Shown here in pieces: positions 26,423-34,767 of a stretch of DNA of 64,000 nucleotides; position 1 is the stretch's first letter; every line of letters begins with the position of its first letter. The notes beneath the pieces are model-generated. The model was given only the letters and a program-made list of their open reading frames with translations. It was not told the origin of the DNA and made no database searches. A program made the translations under genes and the position numbers. The stretch spans positions 62,001-126,000 of the forward strand of contig NZ_JAXHDD010000001.1 in the NCBI RefSeq assembly GCF_037072025.1, written 5' to 3'. This stretch comes from Pseudogracilibacillus sp037072025 (GTDB lineage: Bacteria > Bacillota > Bacilli > Bacillales > Amphibacillaceae).

Positions 26423-27157
26423 TTATGCCTCCAATCTGCTAATAATAATAGGCTGAAAGTGTTTTTCTTGTTTACACTGTATCTGACGATCTTTGATCAA
26501 TTGTAATATAGCTAAAAAAGTTGTTACTATATGAGTTCTATTTGGAAATGGGAATAGTTGATCAAACTGAATAGGTTTATTGGTTTGTTTTATTTTTAAT
26601 AAAATTTGATCCATACGTTCTTCAATTGATATTTCCATTCTGCTTACTTTTGTATCTAATGGTGCATACCAGTGCTTACGTTCAAAAACCTTGTTTAATG
26701 CCTTCAACAAATCATAAATGGAAACATCTCCTTTTTCATTTGTTTCATTATTAATAACATCTTTATCAAACTGAAACGGTGAACGAGTATAAAGTTGATT
26801 TTCTTCTAATTCCTTTTCTTGTAGATCTTCAGCCGCTTGTTTATACTTTCTATATTCGATTAGTCTATTTATTAATTCCTCCCTGGGATCTTCTTCATAC
26901 TCATCTTCTGAAATTACCTCTTTTTTAGGTAATAGCATCGCACTTTTAATTTCAAGGAGAGTAGCTGCCATTACTAAATATTCACTTGCGATGTTTAACT
27001 CTATTTTTTGCATCGTATTTACATATTCCATATATTGTTCCGTAATTTCTGCAACCGGTATATCATAAATATCAATTTCAAGTTCATTTACTAAATGCAA
27101 TAATAAGTCTAGAGGACCTTCAAACGCATCTAATTTAACTTCATAAGTACCGTTCAT
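26423..27157 (-). CDS. scpA: Segregation and condensation protein A
   Basis: Kleisin subunit of the SMC complex. 244 residues beginning NGTYEVKLDAFEGPLDLLL with IYDIPVAEITEQY, both typical. The start is ATG 27157 behind AGAGGAT; a longer reading adds residues that homologues lack. In B. subtilis ribT, ypuF and the rib operon flank scpAB; here only ribT remains near by. Confidence 0.95.
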   Translation of the reverse strand: MNGTYEVKLDAFEGPLDLLLHLVNELEIDIYDIPVAEITEQYMEYVNTMQKIELNIASEYLVMAATLLEIKSAMLLPKKEVISEDEYEEDPREELINRLIEYRKYKQAAEDLQEKELEENQLYTRSPFQFDKDVINNETNEKGDVSIYDLLKALNKVFERKHWYAPLDTKVSRMEISIEERMDQILLKIKQTNKPIQFDQLFPFPNRTHIVTTFLAILQLIKDRQIQCKQEKHFQPIIISRLEA

Positions 27158-27226
27158 TCGTTTATCCTCTTTCCTTTTCATATGTATAATTACAATTATA
27201 AAACATTTTAGCATATATGCCTATAC

Positions 27227-27252
27227 ATCAAGACTCTTATCCTCATACGTTA
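27227..27252 (+). promoter_or_regulatory. Candidate sigma K promoter of the yjcZ-like gene
   Basis: CATACGTTA (27244-27252) fits the sigma K -10 pattern CATAnnnTA, with an ACA triplet about 16 bp upstream, as the short -35 of sigma K needs. It lies about 48 bp before the ATG. A mother-cell late promoter would fit the protein family. Confidence 0.4.
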
Positions 27253-27300
27253 TTACTGTAAGAACATTAAAAAACCCAAATTTTTAAAGGAGGAGTAATA

Positions 27301-27405
27301 ATGGGTCACTATGAAGGCGGTTATGGCCGTGGCTACGGTTGGGGATTTGCGTTAATCGTTGTATTGTTTATTCTTCTCATCATTGTTGGTGCAGCTTGGT
27401 TATAA
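27301..27405 (+). CDS. YjcZ-family small sporulation protein
   Basis: 34 residues: a Gly/Tyr/Trp-rich head (MGHYEGGYGRGYGWG) and one hydrophobic tail (FALIVVLFILLIIVGAAWL). This is the layout of the YjcZ family, tiny spore-associated membrane proteins of unknown function. A very strong AAAGGAGGAG site precedes it. It lies between divergent scpA and ribT on the opposite strand and is followed by a perfect hairpin. Confidence 0.85.
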   Translation: MGHYEGGYGRGYGWGFALIVVLFILLIIVGAAWL

Positions 27406-27414
27406 AATAACTAT

Positions 27415-27445
27415 CTTCAGTAAGGGAAAATTTCCCTTACTGAAG
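27415..27445 (+). terminator. Perfect hairpin after the yjcZ-like gene
   Basis: CTTCAGTAAGGGAAA pairs with TTTCCCTTACTGAAG around one base. No T-run follows, so termination may be weak or it may serve as a 3' stabiliser. Confidence 0.6.
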
Positions 27446-27500
27446 ATTCACCAATTATTTATAAACATTTTACCTAAGCATTTATCAACAAAGTTGAAAA

Positions 27501-27521
27501 AACCAGCCTTCATGGCTGGTT
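27501..27521 (-). terminator. ribT: Terminator of ribT
   Basis: AACCAGCC / GGCTGGTT with a 5-nt loop, then TTTTTTC on the minus strand, 16 bp past the ribT stop. Confidence 0.8.
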
Positions 27522-27537
27522 AAAATTTATTATCAAT

Positions 27538-27912
27538 TCATTCTTCGGCATCCTCATTCGATTTGCTTGCACATTTTTGAAAGAACTGCTGTGTTAAATC
27601 ATTTGCACAGACATCATATTTTTCACCATATAATGATTGAATCTCATCAATCATTTTTTTACCAATGCCAATATTACGATAAGATGGATTGACTGAGATA
27701 TGCTGGATAACCACATTTAATTCATCCTCAATAGTTAAACCGATCGCCCCAACTACATCGTCCTCCTCTTTCCATAAATACAGATGCCAGTTTGAGTTTG
27801 TTTCATATTCTTTCATCGTTTGCTGTAAATGTTTTACATCTTTCTCTACCGGCATGAAAGAAAGCAGTCCCATCGCAATCTTTTCATGGTTTTTTTTATA
27901 GCGAATTAACAT
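27538..27912 (-). CDS. ribT: GNAT acetyltransferase RibT
   Basis: Small N-acetyltransferase of 124 residues. The GNAT acetyl-CoA motif is NPSYRNIGIGKKMIDEIQ, and the beginning MLIRYKKNHEKIAMGLLSFM is typical of RibT. In B. subtilis it is the last gene of the riboflavin operon, but its role in riboflavin synthesis is unproved. Here the ribDEAH genes are absent from the vicinity, so ribT has been separated from them. Confidence 0.88.
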   Translation of the reverse strand: MLIRYKKNHEKIAMGLLSFMPVEKDVKHLQQTMKEYETNSNWHLYLWKEEDDVVGAIGLTIEDELNVVIQHISVNPSYRNIGIGKKMIDEIQSLYGEKYDVCANDLTQQFFQKCASKSNEDAEE

Positions 27913-28066
27913 AAGAACCCCTCATTAACTTAAGTTTATATAAATCAATTTGTTCTTTCCATTATATATTTCTCTATAATTTTTGTGAATTATATTACAT
28001 AAAATAAACAATCTATCCGAAAAATTACCGATCTGTTTTCCTAAAATTATACTTAGACAGTTCGAT

Positions 28067-28525
28067 TTATTTTCGAAACAATATTTTACATATAGTATAC
28101 CCATCAGATTCCTTTTGTCCAATCTTTAATGGTAATATATTAATAAATACAAGCCATCCATTAAACAAAAAAGATATATATATAATACTGGACGGAATAA
28201 AAGCATAATAGATCATATAAAGTATTCCTGCAAGAATCCCACTAAATCCCGGACCTAAAATGGAGATGATCATTTTTTCTTGCTTAGTAAATGGTTCATC
28301 ACGAAAAGTGGAAGTTAAACTATTAATGATAAATAACCTTCTAATTACAATTTGAATACCTTTAATATAACCTTTAAAGACTATTTTTCCAGTCCCAATT
28401 GTTATGTTAATCTTAGATGCATGCATTAATTTAGCTCCAACAGCATGCCCAATTTCATGTAATAATAAACTAACTGGCGCTATAAAAAATAATAAAAATA
28501 AAAAGGTAAATAGATCCGGAAACAT
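28067..28525 (-). CDS. M50-type site-2 protease-like membrane protein
   Basis: 152 residues with the zinc motif HEIGHA at about residue 23 within the first membrane segment, and a second conserved motif near the C-terminus (FINILPLKIGQKESDG), where the Asp would be the third metal ligand. No PDZ domain. The substrate is unknown. It starts 3 nt after the ppiB stop and has a poor ribosome site, suggesting translational coupling to ppiB. Similarity is to short peptidase M50 proteins, not to SpoIVFB by any specific feature. Confidence 0.75.
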   Translation of the reverse strand: MFPDLFTFLFLLFFIAPVSLLLHEIGHAVGAKLMHASKINITIGTGKIVFKGYIKGIQIVIRRLFIINSLTSTFRDEPFTKQEKMIISILGPGFSGILAGILYMIYYAFIPSSIIYISFLFNGWLVFINILPLKIGQKESDGYTICKILFRK

Positions 28526-28528
28526 TGC

Positions 28529-28960
28529 TTACGAATTAACAGTTATTTCTTCGATAACATCTCCATTTTGCATACTTTTAGCATGCTCAACTCCACTTGT
28601 TACTTGGCCAAATACTGTGTGAACACCATCTAGATGAGGTTGGGATTCATGAACAATAAAAAACTGACAACTTCCCGTATCTTTTCCAGCGTGCGCCATC
28701 GATAAGGCTCCTTCCACATGTGTATGTGGGTTTCCTTCGGTTTCACACTTAATTGTATATCCTGCATTTCCAGTTCCGTTCCCTACAGGGCAACCTCCTT
28801 GGCTCACAAAACCAGGTATTACACGGTGAAAGGTTAATCCATTATAAAAACCTTCATTTGCTAGCTTTTCAAAGTTTTCCACAGTTTTAGGTGCTGCATC
28901 CTCATATAGTTCAAATTCAATTTTATTTCCATTATTCATTAAAATATGTCCTGTTTTCAT
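28529..28960 (-). CDS. ppiB: Cyclophilin-type peptidyl-prolyl cis-trans isomerase B
   Basis: 143 residues with the cyclophilin signature LTFHRVIPGFVSQGG and active-site regions ALSMAH and CQFFIV. No signal peptide, so cytosolic. Near-identical length to B. subtilis PpiB. Located between the M50-like gene and lysA. Confidence 0.95.
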   Translation of the reverse strand: MKTGHILMNNGNKIEFELYEDAAPKTVENFEKLANEGFYNGLTFHRVIPGFVSQGGCPVGNGTGNAGYTIKCETEGNPHTHVEGALSMAHAGKDTGSCQFFIVHESQPHLDGVHTVFGQVTSGVEHAKSMQNGDVIEEITVNS

Positions 28961-29069
28961 TGCTTGGTCTCCTTTTCATTCTTTCGACGAATATATACAT
29001 AAATATATTTCTTTGAAACACCATTTTACACTACATCGTTTGATTCTTCCATAAAAGTCTGTGAAATAT

Positions 29070-30377
29070 TTACAGATACGATAAATCATTTTTAATAATA
29101 TCGTTAACCGTTTCTCGTTTTACAACCAATTTTGACTGTCCATTTTCTACAAACACCACTGCCGGTTTTCTGAATCCATTATAATTACTTGCCATGGAGA
29201 ACCCATAGGCTCCAGTCGAAAAAACTGCTAAAATATCATTCTGATCAATTTCCGGTACTTTTAAATCCCAAATTAACATATCACCAGATTCGCAACATTT
29301 TCCTGAAATCGATACTTCTTTCGTGGCTAATTGATTTGCTTTATTTGCAATGACCGCTTCATATTTCGCTCCATATAATGCAGGGCGGATATTATCTGCC
29401 ATTCCACCATCAACTGAAACATAATTTCTTACATCTGGAATCTCTTTCATTGATCCAACTGTATATAAAGATATACCAGCATTGCCTACAATTGAACGCC
29501 CTGGTTCAATCCAAATTTCAGGCATAGGAATGTCTAATGTTTCCACTTTATTATTCACTGAATTTACAATTTCCGTCACATATTCTTCATGTGGGAGAGG
29601 TTCATCTTCTTGAGTATATCGTATACCGAATCCACCGCCAAAATTCATTATTTCAGGTGTAAAACCATATTCCTCATTCCATGTTTCTATCAGTTGGAAA
29701 AGTAAATCAACTGCTAAAGTAAAACTTCTCGTGTTAAAAATTTGTGAACCTATGTGCGAATGTAACCCTTTTAATTTAATTGTTGGATGGCTAAAAAGTC
29801 GTTCAAAAGCTCGCTTTGCTTGACCGTTTTGCAAATTAAAACCGAATTTGGAATCTTCATTCCCCGTCATAATATATTGATGCGTTTCCGATTCAATTCC
29901 AGGTGTCACACGAATCAAGACATCTATTTCTTTTTCATATTTTTCCAACAATTCTTCCAACAGTTCAATCTCATAAAAATTGTCAATGATAATACAACCT
30001 ATATTATTCTCGATTGCCATTGTTAACTCGGCTCTGCTTTTATTATTACCATGAAAATGAATTCTTTCAACCGGGAATTTTGCTTTAAGTGCAGTGTATA
30101 ATTCTCCCTCTGAAACAACATCTAAACTTAACCCCTCATCCGCTATTACTTGCATAATCGCGATAGAAGAAAATGCTTTACTGGCATACGTTACTTGTGC
30201 CTTTACATTTAATTTTTTAAATGTGTTCACAAATGTACGGCAGTTCTCTCTAATTTTTTCAACATCATAAACATAAAGAGGAGTGCCGTAATCATTTGCA
30301 AGATCAACCGTATCTAACTGTCCAATTTCTAAATGCCCTTTTTCATTTACTGAAAAAGCATGATTTTGAAGTATCAT
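29070..30377 (-). CDS. lysA: Diaminopimelate decarboxylase
   Basis: Last step of lysine synthesis: decarboxylation of meso-diaminopimelate. 435 residues, PLP enzyme of the alanine racemase fold. The PLP lysine is in YASKAF (about residue 67); GGGFGIRY and the C-terminal substrate motif GKCCESGDM are present. The ATG is 8 bp after GGAGGA. Position just upstream of the spoVA operon as in B. subtilis. Confidence 0.96.
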   Translation of the reverse strand: MILQNHAFSVNEKGHLEIGQLDTVDLANDYGTPLYVYDVEKIRENCRTFVNTFKKLNVKAQVTYASKAFSSIAIMQVIADEGLSLDVVSEGELYTALKAKFPVERIHFHGNNKSRAELTMAIENNIGCIIIDNFYEIELLEELLEKYEKEIDVLIRVTPGIESETHQYIMTGNEDSKFGFNLQNGQAKRAFERLFSHPTIKLKGLHSHIGSQIFNTRSFTLAVDLLFQLIETWNEEYGFTPEIMNFGGGFGIRYTQEDEPLPHEEYVTEIVNSVNNKVETLDIPMPEIWIEPGRSIVGNAGISLYTVGSMKEIPDVRNYVSVDGGMADNIRPALYGAKYEAVIANKANQLATKEVSISGKCCESGDMLIWDLKVPEIDQNDILAVFSTGAYGFSMASNYNGFRKPAVVFVENGQSKLVVKRETVNDIIKNDLSYL

Positions 30378-30471
30378 CTACATCCTCCGCAATATTGTTC
30401 TGTTACTGTATTTACTAATAAGATAAAAATAATGTATCATATTGACAAAGAAAACAAAAGAATATTCACTT

Positions 30472-31944
30472 TTATTCACCTTGTCTTACTCTATCTTTTG
30501 GATGAACAATACTCGGACGATTATGAATGAAAGGAATTGGTACTCTTAAAATAAATCTAATAAGCGCCGGCAAATTAAACGGTAATAACGGCCAGAAGTA
30601 CGGTGTTTTCAATGCTTTTAAATTAACCAAGAATAAAATTGTTATCGTAAATCCGATTAAGAATCCATTTAATCCGAAAAAAGCTGTCATCAAAATTAAA
30701 AATAAAGATACCATTTTATTGGCAACACTTAATTCATAACTTGGAGTCACATAAGATCCTATTGTACTGATTGCAACATATAAAATAACTTCTGGACTAA
30801 ATAATCCAACATCTATTGCAATATCTCCAATCAATACCGCTGCAATTAATCCAAGCGCTGTTGCGAGTGGAGTTGGCGTATGTACCGCAGCCATTCGTAG
30901 AAACTCTACCCCCACAACAGCTAATAAGATTTGAATTGTGATTGGAATATTCCCTTGCTCTTTAGGGCCAATAAATGACAACGCCTTCGGAAGTAAACTT
31001 GGCTCTAAAACGATTAATAACCAAAATGGTAGTAAGAACAATGAACTGATAACCGCTAGTATGCGTACCCACCTAGTAAAGGTTCCAATAGCTGGGGTTT
31101 GTCTATACTCTTCAGCATGTTCTAAATGATCAAAAAAAGTAGTAGGTATAATAATTACACTAGGTGATGTATCGACGGTTAATACAATGTATCCTGAAAG
31201 AATATGGTGCCCGGCAACATCTGGGCGCTCTGTATAACGGACTACCGGAAACGGATTCCAACTATATTCTACAAATAACTCTGTTAATGCCTTGTCCGCC
31301 ATAACCAAATTATCAATATCGATGCCTTGAATTTTTTCTTTAACCATTTTAACAAAATCATCGTTTGCTACATCAATTAAATAACTTAAGCAAATATCAG
31401 TTTTTGAACGTTTACCTACTCTTAGCATTTCGTTTCGTAATCGTTTGTCTCGAATTCTTCTACGAATCAGACCAGTATTTTCGACAACATTTTCTGTGAA
31501 GCCATCTCGTGCCCCTCGAATAACACGTTCTGTATCAGGCTCCTCCGGTTGCCTACCAGGATATTTCCGAATATCGACGATAAATGCGTCTCTTTCTCCA
31601 TCTACAAAAATCACAAATAACCCTGATAATAACTGATCCGTTACTTCATCTATTTTATTTACTTGTTCAACTTGCTGATTGACGATTCTATTTTTGATAA
31701 TGTCATATATTTTATCATCTTCTTTTTCATTATCATTTACTTCTACAAGCTGCCTTAAAATGTGGACGATGGTCATATCATCGACAAGACCATTAACATA
31801 ATATAGCTGAATCTGTCGATCCAAAATAGTTATTTCACGGAAACTAACATCATAAGAAATATTTGCTCCCACTTCATATTTCATATATTTTTCATTAATT
31901 TTCAGGTCCTTAGAAACGTAATTCATTTTTTTTACGTCACTCAT
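30472..31944 (-). CDS. spoVAF: Stage V sporulation protein AF (GerA-family membrane protein)
   Basis: GerA-type membrane protein of 490 residues. A long soluble N-terminal region contains DGERDAFIVDIRKYPGRQPEEP in pieces, and the C-terminal half has five to six membrane segments (SSLFLLPFWLLIV; FFGLNGFLIGFTITI). In B. subtilis it forms a spore inner-membrane channel with FigP that amplifies germinant response. It directly follows spoVAB, without spoVAC, spoVAD or spoVAE between. Confidence 0.93.
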   Translation of the reverse strand: MSDVKKMNYVSKDLKINEKYMKYEVGANISYDVSFREITILDRQIQLYYVNGLVDDMTIVHILRQLVEVNDNEKEDDKIYDIIKNRIVNQQVEQVNKIDEVTDQLLSGLFVIFVDGERDAFIVDIRKYPGRQPEEPDTERVIRGARDGFTENVVENTGLIRRRIRDKRLRNEMLRVGKRSKTDICLSYLIDVANDDFVKMVKEKIQGIDIDNLVMADKALTELFVEYSWNPFPVVRYTERPDVAGHHILSGYIVLTVDTSPSVIIIPTTFFDHLEHAEEYRQTPAIGTFTRWVRILAVISSLFLLPFWLLIVLEPSLLPKALSFIGPKEQGNIPITIQILLAVVGVEFLRMAAVHTPTPLATALGLIAAVLIGDIAIDVGLFSPEVILYVAISTIGSYVTPSYELSVANKMVSLFLILMTAFFGLNGFLIGFTITILFLVNLKALKTPYFWPLLPFNLPALIRFILRVPIPFIHNRPSIVHPKDRVRQGE

Positions 31945-31963
31945 TGATTTGACACCAACCTTA

Positions 31964-32377
31964 TTATCTCATTAAAACTAACCACTGAAACATGGAGCCG
32001 CTAATCTTGCCTAAAACAATGGCAAATAGTAAAATAACCATATATTTTTCAAGACCTAACCGCTTAGAGAGCAGTGGAAAAACATTTAAAATTTCAACAA
32101 GTGCTGCTGCAAGCATACCGTTAAAGATACCGTGGATTGCTCCCCAAATTAGTAATATTAATACAGGTTGTTCCCACGTTATTTGTGTAAATGATAAATA
32201 TGTACCAAACAAAGTTCCAAGTATGATCGTACCGCCATATACATTAACTAGGCGAACGGTTCTTGAAATTTGTATTAAGCGAGGAATGACGCCTAAAACT
32301 GTTAGAATCGCAACAAAAGCTCCACCGACTACCACACCACTTGAAAAGCCGATAATTATCTCGAATAGTTTAATAAT
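31964..32377 (-). CDS. spoVAB: Stage V sporulation protein AB, probable non-canonical start
   Basis: Small membrane protein with the SpoVAB core (GGAFVAILTVLGVIPRL, EILNVFPLLSKR, and the C-terminal LGKISGSMF). About 137 residues if started at the ATT at 32377. Homologues have roughly 20 residues before the GGxFVAxLTVLG core, and here an in-frame, well-conserved stretch KLFEIIIGFSSGVVV exists. No ATG, GTG or TTG occurs between the preceding in-frame stop and the GTG at 32335, which would remove that stretch. AAGG lies 9 nt before the ATT. The spoVAA stop overlaps by 8 bp. Confidence 0.85.
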   Translation of the reverse strand: MIKLFEIIIGFSSGVVVGGAFVAILTVLGVIPRLIQISRTVRLVNVYGGTIILGTLFGTYLSFTQITWEQPVLILLIWGAIHGIFNGMLAAALVEILNVFPLLSKRLGLEKYMVILLFAIVLGKISGSMFQWLVLMR

Positions 32378-32993
32378 AACGATCGTCCTTGTTTAATTCG
32401 TTTTCATGAAATGTAATATAATTATCAAGGTCTTTTTGATAATTGAAAATTTCTACCTCAAGGGGACTCGGCTCTTCATTAAATCGTTTTTTAAACCATT
32501 TATTTAAGAATAAAATCATCCCTATCCCTAATCCAATAGAGTAAGGAATTTGAATCCATAAAGGAGATTGTTTCTTTTCCCCAGTAAATAAATAATGTAT
32601 TTTTTGTTGTACTTCTTGCATACTGACATCATAGTGAAAGTTTATAATCGTCATAGCAGTTCCCACAAATAATACTATCCAAACAAATGAAATTAATATA
32701 ACTGAAGGTCGTGATTTTTCTTCAGTTACATGTACAATTGTTTCGTTCAATCCTAACAATTGAAATTCTAGATCAGGGAATAACTGATTTAAATGTTTAA
32801 TAATAATAAAGCTATCAATAATTACATAGTCATTATCTTTTTCTGTTATTTGATAAATAGGTATATTTTCTAGCTGTTCTTTCTCAGGGCTAGTAGTTGT
32901 AATGAAAGCAACATCTTTTAATCTAAGTTTTGTAGAGGGGTTAGTCGAAATTTTTTTCTTTAGTCGAATATAAATAATATTTGTCACAGTCAT
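32370..32993 (-). CDS. spoVAA: Stage V sporulation protein AA
   Basis: 207 residues: a soluble N-terminal domain (about 1-95) with YQITEKDNDYVIIDSFIIIK, then two membrane segments (VILISFVWIVLFVGTAMTII; WIQIPYSIGLGIGMILFL). First gene of the spoVA operon, behind AGAAAGGAG. Forespore expression under sigma G is expected. Needed with other SpoVA proteins for dipicolinic acid movement. Confidence 0.93.
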   Translation of the reverse strand: MTVTNIIYIRLKKKISTNPSTKLRLKDVAFITTTSPEKEQLENIPIYQITEKDNDYVIIDSFIIIKHLNQLFPDLEFQLLGLNETIVHVTEEKSRPSVILISFVWIVLFVGTAMTIINFHYDVSMQEVQQKIHYLFTGEKKQSPLWIQIPYSIGLGIGMILFLNKWFKKRFNEEPSPLEVEIFNYQKDLDNYITFHENELNKDDRYY

Positions 32994-33067
32994 ACAAACA
33001 ACTCCTTTCTACCTGAACTCGTAAGATATATGTAGTATGTGTCAGTTGACTTTTCATATACAAAAAA

Positions 33068-33093
33068 ACCTTCATTCTTAAACGAACGAAGGT
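33068..33093 (-). terminator. sigF: Terminator of the spoIIA operon
   Basis: ACCTTCATTC / GAACGAAGGT (one G-T pair) with a 6-nt loop, then seven T on the minus strand. Lies just past the sigF stop and before spoVAA. Confidence 0.85.
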
Positions 33094-33102
33094 TGTAAAA
33101 AA

Positions 33103-33858
33103 TTACCGATTTATTTTTTCTTTCATTTCTTCTAAAATTTTCTTTTCTAATCTGGATACTTGTACTTGTGATATTCCTAAGCGTTTTGCTACTTGCGACT
33201 GCGTTTTATCTTTATAATACCGTAAGTAAACAATTAATCTTTCCCTTTCCGTCAAGCTTCTTATCGCTTCTTCAAGGGTAAGTTTATCAAACCATTGTTT
33301 ATCATCATCTGCAATTTGATCTAATAAAGTTATTGGTTCTCCACCATTTTCATAAACTGTTTCATGAATCGAATGGGGATATTTTATTGCATCTTGTGCT
33401 TGCGCTACTTCCTCCGGTGTAATATCCAAAGCTTCAGCAACTTCTTGAACGGTTGGAGAACGATTAAGTTGTTTTGTAAGTTCTTCCTTAGCAATTCTGA
33501 TTTTATTTCCTAACTCTTTTATAGAACGACTGACTTTAATTGTACCATCGTCGCGAATAAATCGTTGAATTTCCCCAATGATCATTGGTACAGCATACGT
33601 GGAAAAACGAACTTCGTAAGATAAATCAAATTTATCTATTGATTTAATTAATCCGATACTACCGATTTGAAAGAGATCTTCTGGATCATAACCTCTATTT
33701 AAAAATCGTTGTACTACAGACCAAACTAAACGAACATTTTTCTCAACTAGTAAATCTCTTGCTTTTTTGTCCCCTTCTTGACTTTTCAGAATCAACTCTC
33801 TTACTTGTTCATTTGATAACATTTCTTTGTCATTATTGTGTTTCACATTTACATTCAT
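33103..33858 (-). CDS. sigF: RNA polymerase sigma factor SigF
   Basis: First forespore-specific sigma factor. 251 residues with region 2 (DLFQIGSIGLIKSIDKFD; VRFSTYAVPMIIGEIQRFIRDDG) and region 4.2 helix-turn-helix (SQVAKRLGISQVQVSRLEKK). The start is ATG 33858, since AGGTGA lies 6 nt upstream; a GTG 9 nt earlier overlaps that site. It is held inactive by SpoIIAB, encoded immediately upstream. Confidence 0.96.
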   Translation of the reverse strand: MNVNVKHNNDKEMLSNEQVRELILKSQEGDKKARDLLVEKNVRLVWSVVQRFLNRGYDPEDLFQIGSIGLIKSIDKFDLSYEVRFSTYAVPMIIGEIQRFIRDDGTIKVSRSIKELGNKIRIAKEELTKQLNRSPTVQEVAEALDITPEEVAQAQDAIKYPHSIHETVYENGGEPITLLDQIADDDKQWFDKLTLEEAIRSLTERERLIVYLRYYKDKTQSQVAKRLGISQVQVSRLEKKILEEMKEKINR

Positions 33859-33871
33859 TATATTCACCTAA

Positions 33872-34315
33872 TTAATGACAAACTGTTTTCGTTTTAGTTA
33901 ATTGCTTTTTCATAATGACTGTAGTTCCATGTCCTTTTTCGGAGATTATTTCCAAAGAGTCCATAAAACTTTCCATAATTGTAAAGCCCATACCGGATCG
34001 TTCTAAATGTGGTTTTGAAGTATATAATGGTTCTTTTACTTCATAAATATTTTCAATTCCGACACCTTCATCCATAATCATAATTTCAAGTTCATTTTCA
34101 TGTTGAATCATACATTTTATTTTTACATGACGATCGGACTCATTGTTATACCCATGTATAATTGCATTGGTCACTGCTTCAGATACAACAGTTTTGATTT
34201 CAGTTAATTCATCCATCGTTGGATCTAGCTGTGTAACAAATGCACCAACCGTCGCTCTTGCAAATGCTTCATTTCTACTGACACTTAAAAAGGTTAACTC
34301 CATTTCATTTTTCAC
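33872..34315 (-). CDS. spoIIAB: Anti-sigma F factor and SpoIIAA kinase SpoIIAB
   Basis: GHKL-type kinase of 147 residues. The N-box EAVTNAIIHGY, G1 box DEGVGI and G2 box RSGMGFTIM are present. It binds SigF and phosphorylates SpoIIAA. Its GTG start overlaps the spoIIAA TGA stop (GTGA). Sequence is close to B. subtilis, including DPTMDELTEIKTVVSEA. Confidence 0.97.
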   Translation of the reverse strand: MKNEMELTFLSVSRNEAFARATVGAFVTQLDPTMDELTEIKTVVSEAVTNAIIHGYNNESDRHVKIKCMIQHENELEIMIMDEGVGIENIYEVKEPLYTSKPHLERSGMGFTIMESFMDSLEIISEKGHGTTVIMKKQLTKTKTVCH

Positions 34316-34665
34316 GATGCCACCCCCAAAGAATCTAGAGCATATTGCTCATTTTCGGCTAAACGAATAATTTTTAATAAACCGGACATTTCAAATATAC
34401 GTTTTATTGATGGATTAATGGAACATACGACCAACTCACCACCTAATTGGACAATTTCCTTGTAACGTCCAAGTAAAACACCAATTCCTGAACTATCCAT
34501 AAACGTAACATCTTTTAAATTCAATATTACATGTTTTACATCTTCCTGATTCAATTTTTTTTGCCAAGCTTCTCTTAATTTTACCGCTTCATGATGATCT
34601 AGTTCTCCACTTAAACGAACAACTAATACATTTTCCTTCACTGTAAAGCTTGATGTTAAACTCAC
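34312..34665 (-). CDS. spoIIAA: Anti-sigma F factor antagonist SpoIIAA
   Basis: STAS-domain protein of 117 residues, exactly the B. subtilis length. The phosphorylatable Ser58 sits in FMDSSGIGVLLGRYK. The start is taken at GTG 34665 on the basis of homologue length and because GAGGAGG lies 11 nt upstream; an upstream in-frame ATG would add 12 unlike residues. Dephosphorylated by SpoIIE (not in window). Confidence 0.95.
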   Translation of the reverse strand: MSLTSSFTVKENVLVVRLSGELDHHEAVKLREAWQKKLNQEDVKHVILNLKDVTFMDSSGIGVLLGRYKEIVQLGGELVVCSINPSIKRIFEMSGLLKIIRLAENEQYALDSLGVAS

Positions 34666-34701
34666 TTGTTTTTCAGCCTCCTCAAATGGTTCGTAATTCA
34701 A

Positions 34702-34730
34702 TTGTTCGCTATCGCAAAACTAAATTCCTT
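34702..34730 (-). promoter_or_regulatory. Candidate sigma H promoter of the spoIIA operon
   Basis: On the minus strand AAGGAATTT (34722-34730) and AGCGAACAA (34702-34710), 11 bp apart, fit the sigma H pattern RnAGGAwww/RnnGAATww with one mismatch. TGTCAAA just upstream resembles a 0A box with one change. It lies about 40 bp before the spoIIAA GTG, where B. subtilis has its Spo0A- and sigma H-dependent promoter. Confidence 0.5.
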
Positions 34731-34767
34731 CATTTTGACAAAACTATTAAAATTTCTATATATTTAT

